DNA of 64,000 nt from Stachybotrys elegans (taxonomy: Eukaryota > Ascomycota > Sordariomycetes > Hypocreales > Stachybotryaceae): the NCBI GenBank assembly GCA_020746835.1, contig JAGPNK010000024.1, positions 62,001 through 126,000 on the forward strand. Direction: 5' to 3'. The position numbers and the translations under genes are program-made. The notes under the pieces were generated by a model that saw only the letters and a list, made by a program, of their open reading frames with translations, did not search any database and was not told the DNA's origin. Below, in pieces: positions 43,377 through 54,159 of the stretch. Within the stretch, counting starts at the first letter, position 1, and each line of letters starts with the position of its first letter.

Positions 43377-44037
43377 AAATACGTTGCGATGAAACAATGG
43401 GTTCAAGGTAGCATAAAGTTACCTTGCATTTTATTGCCCGAGCATTTACAATTTATTATTTTCGGTAGCCTGTGGAATGGTAGTTTAACAGGACTAAGTC
43501 GGTAGATATTAGAGACTTCCAGCGCATCAAATTACGAACGCTCGTACGGAATCCTGGACTCACTATGATATGGCTGGCTGCCTCGACAGAGTCCCAGAGT
43601 GTTGATGCGCCGAAACTCCGAGACTCCAGCTCTCACAGGGTAAGAGGCTCCACCATCTCTAAACCAATAGGAGAAGCTCCTTCCCAAAATTGAGCCAGTA
43701 GGAGAAGCTCCTCAATAACAAGGGACCCGCCTTCTTTCAACCAATCGATGCAACTCCTTCAGCGATTGGCATGGCATACAGAGGAAGCGCTCCAGCATTA
43801 GACTACCTTGGTGATGTTTCGTCGGAGTTGCGGAGGGTTATTGCTGCCTCGGATTCGTCATGGAATACAAGGCGAGCACGGGTATAAATGCTATGCATTC
43901 CCCAGGGTTATAATATTTTCTCTCACCATCATCTCAACAACTCCCTCAGTACCAAACAGACAATTCGTCACACACTCTGGTCTTATCACTCAACCTTGAA
44001 CAACTTGCATCTCATCTCATCTTTACCCCAAGCAAAA
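43377..44037. other. Intergenic region, promoter of DJ-1-like gene
   Basis: It contains a TATAAA at about 43883-43888 (150 bp before the ATG) and an 18-bp direct repeat with CCAAT-like start listed separately. No gene supported. Confidence 0.55.
43664..43712 (+). repeat. Direct repeat CCARTAGGAGAAGCTCCT, two copies
   Basis: CCAATAGGAGAAGCTCCT begins at about 43664 and CCAGTAGGAGAAGCTCCT at about 43695, 31 bp apart, close to three helical turns. The first copy begins with a CCAAT box and both contain a near-palindromic AGGAG/CTCCT. They lie about 340 bp before the DJ-1-like ATG. Confidence 0.55.
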
Positions 44038-44811
44038 ATGCCTCTCCCTCGCCGCGCCCTCATCTCCATTACTTCGGCCAATGCCAAGCTCTTCCAGGGC
44101 ACAGAGATCACGGGCCTCTTCATCACCGAAGCCTTGCACCCCTTCAACGTCCTCAAGGCAGCCGGCTTCGAGGTTGATTTCGCCTCTGAAACCGGCACTT
44201 ATACTGCTGACTGGCTGTCTCAGCAGCCTGACTTCCTCAATGGCGAGGACCTTGCCACCTGGAACGATGTCAACAGCGATTTCCGCAAGAAGCTAGACAA
44301 CATGCCAAAGGCTTCCGACGTCGACGCTTCCAACTACGGCGTCTTTTATGCCTCGGCCGGACATGCGGCCCTCATTGACTACCCTACTGCCAAGAACCTC
44401 CAGAAAATCGCCGCTACCATCTGGGCCAACGGCGGTGTTGTCTCCTCCGTCTGCCATGGACCTGCCATCTTTGCTGACCTCATCGATCCGACCACCAACG
44501 AGCCGCTCATTAAAGGCAAGAAGATTACCGGGTTCACCACCGAGGCTGAGCACACGATGAAGATCATGGATGAACTCCGAAGCTGGAAGGCGGAGTTGGT
44601 CGAGGAACTTGCTGTTCGCATGGGTGCCACGTGTAAGTGCCTTCATCCCGAGATTTTAAAACTGGGCATTATTAACGTGGAATTAGATGAGAGGGGCGCC
44701 GGTATCTGGGACGACTTTCATGTGGTTGATGGGCGTCTGATTACGGGTCAGAACCCTCAGAGCGCGGCATCAACCGCGAAAGCTGTTGTTGAGACATTTG
44801 ACAAGCCTTAA
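44038..44811 (+). CDS. DJ-1/PfpI family protein, Hsp31-like
   Basis: Two exons (44038-44632 and 44687-44811), about 239 residues. DJ-1 superfamily core with TGLFITEALHPFNVLKAAGFEVDFAS at the N-terminus, the nucleophile elbow VVSSVCHGPAIFADL (Cys at about residue 139, followed by His) and the closing VDGRLITGQNPQSA. Hsp31-like members act as glutathione-independent glyoxalase (methylglyoxal to lactate) or as stress chaperones. The 54-nt intron is stop-free and in frame; splicing gives GATYERGAGIWDDF, which fits the family better than the retained form. There is no signal peptide. A nearby alcohol-oxidase-type gene makes aldehyde detoxification plausible, as inference. Confidence 0.88.
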   Translation: MPLPRRALISITSANAKLFQGTEITGLFITEALHPFNVLKAAGFEVDFASETGTYTADWLSQQPDFLNGEDLATWNDVNSDFRKKLDNMPKASDVDASNYGVFYASAGHAALIDYPTAKNLQKIAATIWANGGVVSSVCHGPAIFADLIDPTTNEPLIKGKKITGFTTEAEHTMKIMDELRSWKAELVEELAVRMGATCKCLHPEILKLGIINVELDERGAGIWDDFHVVDGRLITGQNPQSAASTAKAVVETFDKP

Positions 44812-45184
44812 ATGGAGCGAGGCAGGGATATCCCGTAATACAGTTCCAGTAGATACAGAATACTAGTATTCTAGCTTTTTGTTTGATCCCGAATTATGCG
44901 CACTCAAGATCCCGTAATCTCAATGACTCTCTTTCTTGGGAGTCTCATACAAGAGGAAAATCACCATCGAGTTAGCATATGTGCCCGAGTTGAATGCTCA
45001 TTCTAGGCCCTCAGAACTGAGATCAGATCCCTACGGAGCTTTATAAATTACAAGGTGGAACAGGTGGCATCATAGCCGCAATGGAGTCCCCTTAGATGTG
45101 AATATCTGACTTCCAATCAACTCTCATTAAGATACCCCAAAGAACTTTAGAACCAGACAGACCCTACTTTCCATCTCCCTTATT
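44812..45184. other. Intergenic region (convergent 3' ends)
   Basis: Tail-to-tail gap between the DJ-1-like and GH31 genes; AT-rich, no gene seen. Confidence 0.5.
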
Positions 45185-48100
45185 TTATAAGATTTCCAAT
45201 TCGTAGCGGTTCGTCAGTGGTATATCGACGTTCAGAGTCAACTTTTTGTTCTCCGGGTCGTATTCGGCATCCTCATGGTTTTTTCTTGGCTTGCACGGAA
45301 CGCCGAGAATCGTAAGAACTTCGATCGTGACGCCGGGATCATAATCGAATGATCCAGACATGGTAAAAGTGCCATCGGAGTAGGCGAAATCAATCTCCGA
45401 GACTGATTCCTGAGCGTATGACTCCCCATCGTCCAGATAGAGAGAACCCTCTGCTTTACCATCCACCCCCGGCGCAATCACGATGTTGAACCCCTTTTGA
45501 CGCAGCGCTGTTGTCGTATTGGCACTTTCAACACGCTGGGGGTAAACAATGCCGCCCTTGTAATGAATCGTGATATCCGTAACATCAACCTCAGATGAGA
45601 CATACTCACCGTTTCCTCGAATGGGTTTTCCAGTACCCCATTCGTAAAACATGTCGTCGGGTAGGTAATATCGCACCGTGGTGCTATTCTCATCTGTAAC
45701 TGGGCTGACAAGGATTCCGTCGCCATAGAAGAACTGCAGGTCGATGGGATACGTGTTGGGGTCTTCAGGGTAATTGAAGAAGAGTGGGTTCAATGTGGGA
45801 GAACCTGTCTGGTTCTGTTTGTAGATGGAGGTATAGATGTAGTCAACTGGCATATTTTGTCAGCTTCCATGTGCAGAAATCCGTGCCAGGGCAACCATAA
45901 GACTTACGCAGTTGGTACCGGATGGAAATGCCGTTACGAGCTGCCTCTGCTACCACAGGCCATCTATAGAACTCTTGGTAGTTGGCAAAAATCTCGGCGT
46001 GATTGCGAAAGAATGTATAGAATGACCCCAGAGTTGCCCATCTAGACATTCAAGTTAGTAAGACATCCCAACGCGAGAACTTATCCTGGGCTCACCTTGC
46101 ACAGAGTGTATCGGTGACGTTGCCGCCGAAGCCACAAACGTCAGGACCAACCACTGGAATTTGGTATAAGGACGCAAACTGCAGAACCTGGCTAATCGAG
46201 TGGCGGTACCAAGACCAGCCTGAGATATTGTCTTGAAAGCAATCAGCTTGCGTCCTTCTCTTAGAAGAATTGTTCTTACCTCCAAGCCAATGCGACACAT
46301 CCTTGCCAGATCCCGCAAAAGTGCTTCTTGTGATGACCAGCGCTCGGTTATCTGGGCGCCTCGCACGCATTGCGTTGTACGAGCGCGTGGACATCATGGC
46401 ACCATACAGACTGTGGGTGTCGTATTGAACGTAGCCACCACTCTGAACAAGATCAGTGTCGGCGGTACTGTCAGAAAGGGTTGGCCCTGCCCCGTTTTGG
46501 ATCATAAATGGAGGTCTGATGAGCTCGCGGTTGGGCAGTCCTCGGCACTCGTCAGGTCCACAGCCTGAGCCCGTCTGCTTACCGTTCTGCCACTTATTGC
46601 CTAGGCGACCTGGCCCTCCCTGGCCCCAAACGCGGCTGGTCGAGCGCCAACGGCCACCACCACGGTTTCGGCGTGAGCCAATCGGAGCCCGGAGCTTGAT
46701 TTGATCAGGAACATCCCGTTTTGCGACCGCTGCGCCATTTGAAGCGAAATTAGGTTGGAGGCTGTCAGGAAACCCTGGAATTGGTGCATCAGGCCCATCT
46801 CTGACAGGGGGCGCCTGTGGAGGAATGCCGTCGTTTTCAGCAAACTTTTCTGGAGTAGTATTGTTTCCAGGATACGGCCGGTTGTAGAAGTTGGCAGGCT
46901 CGTTCATATCGATCCACAAGGCATCAATATCAGGGCCATGGACTCCGTCAAAGAAGTTGGCAAACTGCTCGGTCCAGTACTCCTGAGAATTAGGATGGAA
47001 CCAGTCTGGGAAATAACTCGGTCCAGGCCACACGACGCCTTCATAGACAGAGCCGTTGAGGTCTCTGATGAAGGCGTCATATTCCAGGCCAGCATCGCGC
47101 GCTGGGTTGGGCTCAGAGTAATACACAGCGGGATCGACCATGACGATGTAGTGTTGATTCCTGGCGTGAATGATGTTCACCAGATCGGCAAACAGATCAA
47201 GCGGATACCGCTCCGGGTCAACTGTAAAAACGCGTCGCCGGTCCATGTAGTCGATGTCAGTCCACATGGTCTCCAGCGGAATGTTGTTTTCTGAGAAGTT
47301 GGCGACCACGGCTGCGACTTCGTATACATCCCGATAACCATATTTGCACTGGTGGAAGCCCAGTCCCCAGTATGGAACCATCAAGGGAAGCTGAACAACC
47401 TCGGCGTATTGCTTGGCGACGTCTCGCGGAGACGGCCCTGCCATGAAGTAAAAGTCCAGAACACCTCCAATGATGTTGTACTCGAGATATTGCTGACCAT
47501 CTTCTTGGTCGATAAAGATGTCCATACCATTGGAATTGAGCAGAAAGACGCCATGAGTGCCGCTGTTTTGCCTGTGGTCGAAATACACTGGATGTGCGCT
47601 GTAGAGATTCTCGCCTTCCGGTGTTCCATAAGAGTCGCGAGTGAAGATAGTCCTGGTATAGTTTGTGGAATTCAGCATGAAGCGGTCGCTGTGTTCGCCC
47701 AGGCCGTACAGGTGCGGGTTCTGTGGGAGGTTCGTCTTGAGGTACACATATTGGCTTTCAAAGACAAGCTTGTTGCCGCTGGTGTCGAACAGCACCTCGC
47801 CAGTATCGGCACGAGAAACAGTAAATTCGAAAGGGTCGGCGTTGAAGTCGAATTTGAGCCTGGAGTCTCTGGGAGAGCACCACTGGCCGAAGCCCGGACG
47901 AGGAAACACCTCATCTGGAACTTGGTATACGGTATTGTTCACATCGAGGATCTTGACGTGTAGCCGTTGATCGGTCTGGTACTCAACCTCCAACTTTAAG
48001 TCTGGGAGATCGACGCCATATTCGTTGCAAGGCTCGCCTGCCAGGGACAGATCTGCGTAAAACCCAGACCGGGTTTCCCAGTGCTTCACGACCTTGTAAC

Positions 48101-48233
48101 CTGGACATTTGGATAGGTCCTTGTCGTAGAGGTCAGTGCCAGGCCCGTCCAGGTCCTCGACGCCCTCCTGACTCTGAGCAGAGACCAAACCACTGAGGGC
48201 AGCGGTAGACACCAAAAGCCTTGTCAGAAGCAT
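45185..48233 (-). CDS. Secreted alpha-glucosidase, GH31, with Gly/Arg-rich insertion
   Basis: Four exons on the minus strand (about 46280-48233, 46096-46231, 45908-46041, 45185-45846), about 961 residues. Signal peptide ([14 protein letters not shown]), N-terminal beta-sandwich, then the GH31 barrel with [15 protein letters not shown], the nucleophile Asp in [12 protein letters not shown] and the acid/base Asp in HWLGDNISGW. The latter Asp codon is formed only by removing a 48-nt in-frame intron. Retaining exo-enzyme that releases glucose from starch, maltose or related glucosides. Between NEPANF and the conserved [13 protein letters not shown], residues about 505-570 hold an unusual basic stretch ([19 protein letters not shown]) absent or shorter in typical relatives. 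Two inverted CreA-type sites lie upstream. Confidence 0.94.
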
Positions 48234-50293
48234 GCTGAAGAAACGTCAGAATGCTTCAAGGTATGGAGGACAAGGAAGAAGGCGAAGAGCTTATGTGTCT
48301 TTCCATCAACATGGGACCTTGCGTCCTTTTGTACTGTGAATAATTGGTTCACCGATCTGTCGGATGATTTGGTCCTTCAAAAGAACAGGGATGATGCAAT
48401 ACGGGGTTCACCATTGCCGATAGCCAATGTGATGTTGGCATTGTCCTCGGCTTTTCTCAAGCAGAAATTTCACGGCCTACTCGGCGTTATTTGCTTGGCC
48501 CCTGCATGGTCCGCATCATTGATGGCATGTTTGTATGTAAAATCTCCAAATATGTGCAGATAAATTGCCGTAGAACAACGTCATTAACAAGTGAAGGCCT
48601 GACTGGTACCCCAAACCCCCGGCATGGCGCCGAGGGCTGTGGGACAGTATGCAGCGAGGCTTTGCGGGGAGTAAGCCCGGCCTACCCCGCGATTTAACTC
48701 GTAATGGTTGTTCTGTCTGACCCAGCCGAGATCAGGGCAACTCTATTTGGTTTCCAGGAATCGTTTGCCATGGACCATGATCTGCATTCAGCCTTCACCC
48801 CTGCAAATCCATCGCATATCAACGAACGGGCTGTAATGGCGGAGACTCCGCCCCCCCTCCTGTATCGGCAGCTGATGATCACGAGAACCCCGCACAAACC
48901 CCGCCTTTCACTTGCGGCCTGTAACTAGAATTCTGGCGTGAAAATACCCCGGTTTGAACCATAAGACCCATGGCATCTGCAAAGCAAGATGATGATGAAG
49001 AGGTATGGAGCCAGAAGCAGCAGAGAGCTAATGCAATAGGGCGGTGTCTAGTGCTGCCCCTACAACCATTAGAGTCGTAAACAGTGAGGGAAAGCAACGA
49101 GGCTATCATCACTGCCCTTAAGGGTAGCCGACTGACCAAGCCACAAGGGCCAGAGCCCAAGCCGTGGGTGGCTGTGACCTCACCACAAGCAAGAGTCGTA
49201 TTCAGGTAGCGAACACCTTCTCAACTATGTGATGCGTTGGAGATATGCTGCAGATACATGATGATGGAGTTAGCTTCGCATCCCCAAAGGGAAATGTGCA
49301 CGTATGGAAGGCTGGGGCGGTGGCTCCGTCGTGGAAATCCATGAATGATTCGCAGGATGGAAGCCTCCAACTGGTAATGAGTTTAGAAATATAAGTTCTT
49401 TAGAATGTCTTTGTACAAGATTTGGAAAGGCCAGTGATCGCTTGGCGCCCGCGACGTGCGAAGACATTCTGCCGTAGTGGAACAAAGCTAGATCACCGCG
49501 AACCAAAGTCTTGAGGATAGGAAGGACATGAAAGATCCGGATTCGTATCTTTGGTGATTACAAATCTTTTGAACCCGAAGTGTGCGTCGGAAGCCTGGAT
49601 GGCTGGGAGGCACAAAGCCTGCACTCGGACCGCTCCAAGATGCTCATCGATTCCTTCAAATTTCCCAGCTTATCGTGGAGGGAACCCCGCGTGAAGGGTA
49701 AGGGTAGGAGGAGGGAGCTTCCTTTCTGGGATTTCCCGTGTGCCACATTGGCCGTTGATCTGCAAAGCTATCAGCAGCCTCGCCGTGAGCTGAACACTTC
49801 TAGCGTGTATCAACCACGGCCAGTACGTTTTTGTCTTCAAATGTGTTATATCGCTATAATACCCATTGCCTACGTCTCGTCGTTGCCGGTCCATCAGGAG
49901 ACGGACGATTATCTTACCTTGTGTAGGAGAGGGATTATTCGCTCAGCGGCGGAGCTCTCCCAACGGGCGTGTGTGCTCGAGTTCCTTGGCCACGATGCTA
50001 ATTATAGGATCATGCGTTCTCCACGTGTGCAAGCCACCGGCCCTGTAAACCAATGATATTCATCAGAACTTCGTTTCAGCTGCACAATCAATCCCGGGGG
50101 AGCAAGATAACAAGATTCCTTTATTCAAGCCTGCGGCACAGCATTCCTTCGGATAAGATTCACCCGCATCGTCCAAGTCCCCGATAGCTCTATAAGACTG
50201 CCCTTGGATTCTATCGCACCCGGGCCCCATGCCTAGATCATTGCATGCCTACGCTCACTTATCGTATGCGGCATTCATCCATCATTAACGAAA
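48234..50293. other. Long intergenic region (divergent promoters)
   Basis: About 2 kb between the GH31 gene (minus) and a Pth11-like gene (plus). A plus-strand open frame at 49580-50056 has no family features and poor start context, so I do not call it. The CreA-type pair near 48664 is the only motif of note. Confidence 0.5.
48664..48690. promoter_or_regulatory. Inverted pair of CreA/Mig1-type sites
   Basis: GCGGGG at 48664-48669 and CCCCGC at 48685-48690 face each other across 15 bp. Each matches the SYGGRG core of the carbon catabolite repressor CreA, and closely spaced pairs are the functional form. They lie about 430-455 bp before the GH31 ATG. Confidence 0.35.
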
Positions 50294-51530
50294 ATGGTAC
50301 CGCCACCTGTGGGTGACGACACCCCACTGGACCATTCGAGCGATTCCCTCGGGCTCTTTATAGCCGCTGGGCTCATAGTGTTCATCGCCAGTGTCTTTGT
50401 CGCTCTACGGTTCTGGTCAAGGCGGCTGAAGGGTCTCAAGTATGGACTTGATGATTGGTTGGCGGTGTCTGCACTCATTGTGCACCATGGCACCACGGCC
50501 GGGAGCATGGTCGCCACCGTCAAGGGAGGAATTGGACAGGATATGAGAATAGTCATTGCGGATCCTAATGCCACAGTCATCTTGTTCAAGGTTGGTTTCC
50601 CTCCTTTGCGGTGAATGCATTCGCCTCACAAAGTTTCTAACGCACGACATCTAGGCCATGCTGGCATGCGACGTTGCCTATGGCTTCAGTGCTGCCCTGA
50701 TAAAGCTGTCTGTTCTTGCATTTTACTGGCGAATCTTTCCAACCTCCACGGTCCGTTGGGGCTGCTACATCCTTGCCGCCATAACTATCATGACAACCAT
50801 CTCATTTCAGGTGGTGAACTTCCTGCTGTGTCGGCCTCTTGAGGCGTATTGGTATCTCGGAATGCGCGACCTTCCAGGAACGACCTGCATCAATGCATCG
50901 GCGTGCTTTTTCTTAAACGCTCTGATCAATTGCATTATTGACCTAGCTATCCTTGCATTGCCAATCCGCGATGTAGTAAGGCTGCAAACCACGAGAAGGA
51001 AGAAGATTGGTATTATCACCATCTTTCTCTTTGGCGGCTTGTGAGTTCTTATCCCCTGATTTCTCAACCACAGGTCTCTAATCATCGCGTACGAATAGAG
51101 CACTAGCAGCCAGTCTTGTCCGCACAATAACTGCGGGAATTATGCTCACTGAGGGCAACGTCAATTATACTCGTAAGTCCAGTTTGCGTCGCTCACGATC
51201 TGGTTTTGACTGGTTGAAACAGAGCAAATGGTTTTGCCAGGTGCAAGCGCAGTTGCTGAAATTTACTTTGCCATTGTTGGCGCTTGTTTCCCAACCATGG
51301 TTCCTGTGTACTATCGCTTGCGCTATGGAAGCATCTCCGGCGATACGCTCAAAACCTCGAACTGGAGAGCCTACATAACACGAAGCAGCAGCAGGTACCC
51401 AAAGCGGGTGCGTTCCTTCGAGCCGATCACTCTTGGTCTGGGTACCAAAGATTCGGCTGAAGGTCTTTATAGCAGCCACCTGACAAATACAGGATATGAG
51501 CTGAGCCATCAGGAAAACTCTAAAGCTTAG
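50294..51530 (+). CDS. Pth11-like integral membrane protein (fungal rhodopsin-fold domain)
   Basis: Four exons (about 50294-50590, 50655-51040, 51099-51172, 51223-51530), 354 residues, seven hydrophobic helices. Family marks are IVFIASVFVALRFWSRRLKG followed by YGLDDWLAVSALIVH, KLSVLAFYWRIFP, the extracellular Cys pair (LLCRPLEAYW, GTTCINASACFF), DLAILALPIRDVVRLQTTRRKKIGI and the last loop LAASLVRTITAGIML. There is no CFEM domain. The short cytosolic tail is Ser-rich. Fungal expansions of this family include the surface sensor Pth11 of rice blast; most members have no known ligand. It is a second copy type in the window, not a close duplicate of the one at 13920. Confidence 0.85.
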
Positions 51531-52659
51531 GATATAATTCAAGTGATGATGTCATTCTTTATACAATCTACTGGCCCAAATCGACAGCGTTACAGTACTG
51601 GTTGACCTCTTTCACCTATGCAGCACAACCGCAAAAACGTAGAGAAGCCGTAGCTGTGGTTCTACTTGATCAATACGGTTTCCCCAATCAATCGTATAGC
51701 TAGAAAGTGCCAGTGATGATATTTTCGCTTTGATACCCAATCCGTGCTCTTTTCTTCAGTCTCCTCCGCTTCGTTTTGGTAGCGTGTTGTGGAGCAAAAG
51801 ACTGTTGGGTGCAGGATGCGATGTCAGGCGATCCGTGGGTGCCGTCAGCTCTGATTGGGGAAACGACATTTACGTAGAACTAGAGCATGTTACTTTATGC
51901 CAAGATCCTATTAAGGCAACTTGGAGCGGAAAATACCTTTGATCTAAGACTAGCAAGATGCTTGACGTCACATTGTTAATAATTCCTGATAGCCTGACGC
52001 CGACTCCTGGTGTCCTAATATATGGGTATCCCCGGCTTCAATGTTCAAAGTATGATCTGTGTGAAAGCTGTTGATGCGAACTCCTTCAGCGGAGAAACGA
52101 CCTGCACCCTCATGCTACAAGAGAAGCTGAGCATGTTGGCTAGGTCCTTGTCTCAACCAGGCGTGGTGATGCTAGACTCAGGATTCCAACTTCTTCATGC
52201 CCTCAGGATTAATATGGATCAATCCAAAACCTTCGCATCCACCAATACGCCACATATCAACACTTACATTCCTTCTCGCCTTTTTAGTTCAGCCACATAA
52301 CCCAATTGAATCCCCTAAGTGTGGTCTATGATCACGTGTACCAGCTCTGGCCTCCCCCCCTTTATTTGAGAAGTGCCGAGATGGTCATTTCGGTACAGCT
52401 CTGAGAGCATGCCTAGCCACGAGAATTTTAAGTTGCGAGATAATTCTTAATCCAGATTTGCTATTAGTGTAAAAAGGGTATAGGACAGGCGGCGGACTCG
52501 ACCAACTGCCGTTCCGCAGCTCTGAACTCTCAGTATAAATACCCGGCTCGGACCCTTTGACTGAAACTAGTGCTAGCAGCGAGAACACAGACAGCTGGAG
52601 CCAAATTTCAAGCAGCAATTTCTCCAATTTTCCATCTTCCTTCAACGATCGCATTCAGG
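51531..52659. other. Intergenic region
   Basis: About 1.1 kb with no supported gene. Its 3' end carries the TATA box of the Cys-rich protein gene. Confidence 0.5.
52534..52540 (+). promoter_or_regulatory. TATA box of the small Cys-rich gene
   Basis: TATAAAT about 125 bp before the ATG at 52660; supports transcription of this very short gene. Confidence 0.5.
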
Positions 52660-52962
52660 ATGAAGTTCCTCACACTCATTCTTGCGCTGTCGGCACTGGC
52701 TGCAGCAGATTCGAAGCCCTGCCCCCGACAAAACAAGAGCTGCCCAGCCTCAGACTGCTATAACACCGAAGTCCGTCCCCAATGCCAACGGGGACGGGCA
52801 TGCCCACAATGGGTCCGGAGCGCAAGGGCCTGCCCCTGGGACTGCCAGAGTCCGGTTCCACAGGGCTGTCAACAGCGCTGCAGACCCTGCCAGGCGGAGG
52901 TCTGCACTGCAGTTTGCAATTGCGAAATCCTGTGCACCTCAGGACCTTGCTTCACAGGATGA
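52660..52962 (+). CDS. Small secreted cysteine-rich protein
   Basis: Intronless, 100 residues. A textbook signal peptide (MKFLTLILALSALAAADS) leads to a mature part of about 83 residues with some 15 Cys. These are spread as single Cys (PCP, SCPAS, DCY, QCQ, ACP, DCQ, GCQ) and tighter groups (RCRPC, CNCEILC). The odd number of Cys would leave one free or dimerised. Pro, Gln and Arg fill the gaps; there is no hydrophobic core, as in disulfide-held mini-proteins such as effectors, antimicrobial peptides or metal-binding proteins. It has its own TATA box at a sensible distance. I do not recognise a family. The start is chosen because the signal peptide begins right there. Confidence 0.7.
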   Translation: MKFLTLILALSALAAADSKPCPRQNKSCPASDCYNTEVRPQCQRGRACPQWVRSARACPWDCQSPVPQGCQQRCRPCQAEVCTAVCNCEILCTSGPCFTG

Positions 52963-54159
52963 ACACCGGCATCTTCGCCGTTTCCAGAGAGCGGTATGAA
53001 AACTTGACTGGGCATGGAGAAGCAGGGAATGTGTACAAGAGAAATCGGGATGTACCACTACTATTTTACACGTTTAACTTGATGCTGGTCCACCCAACAC
53101 GCAAAATATGGGCGGATGGGACTTTTCATCGCCTCCCTCACCTTGCGCAGCATCATGGAAGGAATATATTTTCTATGATAGCTGTTGGCGGGTCCAGCCG
53201 GCTTTGAGATTGTTATGTATTTATTTAATTTTTCCCCCCATGGACATGCAATATACACATCACCACTTTCTCCATATGATCCGTCATCATTCGGGCGACT
53301 TTTTTACTTAATTCATGTGCTTATCTAGTATTTACCCTATACTTCACAGAGAATGTTTTTCTGGTAGAAGTTGGCTCATGTCACTTGGTTGTCCTACGTC
53401 ATGGTCAAATTGTCCACCCATCGCCAGTCTGATGGGGCCATGAAGCGCCTCATACTTTCCCATGCAGAAAAAGGGTTTTGCTGGTTCAAGGCAGATTCAT
53501 GCGCATGCGGATCGTCGGGGTTCGCGCCAAGCTAGAACGATTGGGCGCCATCGGTGTGCTCCTGACAGCTCTGCCCAAGAGCTAATGACAGTGTTGATAT
53601 GGAGACCTTTGGGCGGTGACCAAACGTGCGGCACTAAGGCTCGGCCATTTGCGGGCAACCCGAACGAGAAGAAGAACTGCCTTGGCAAGGATATTACCTC
53701 TTAGCCTGCATCCACGAAGTGGCAGCGATCGGCATTATTGTTAATGCTCTTGCGAGTAATGGTCAAGGATATTCAATTGTTGGGCACCAAAACCCCATAG
53801 CTTATTTTAAATGAGAAGCGGCCTAGCGCATTGCCGTCGCATTGCGATCATAGCAGACCGGCTCGTGATGAGATGACATGAGGCTCGAGTCATGGTCCTG
53901 GAACGTCCATTGGACAGAAATCGAATACCGGCTAGTTTGCCTGATGCTGCCTCACCGTGGGCCATCATCTGAATCAAGGCCGAAGTATCAAGGAACCAGA
54001 CAGTGCTCAACACTTGCTATCAAGAAAATGCATATATAGCTTCTACTCTTCCCTTATGCAAGTACTCTCACCACACCACACATTCCAACTTCAGCAGTCC
54101 TCCATTCACCAGAGCCAGCTCGACAAATTCACGACTTTTCCACTTACACGACCGACAAG
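52963..54159. other. Intergenic region
   Basis: About 1.2 kb between two plus-strand genes; no gene supported. A TATATA at about 54032-54037 is a candidate TATA box for the aquaporin gene. Confidence 0.5.

Noticed and set aside
31204..44811. A classical secondary-metabolite gene cluster
   Set aside because: No polyketide synthase, peptide synthetase, terpene cyclase or prenyltransferase is present; only tailoring-like enzymes, carriers and regulators.
49580..50056. 158-residue plus-strand open frame in the long GH31 upstream region
   Set aside because: No signal peptide, domain or splice logic; composition like flanking non-coding DNA.
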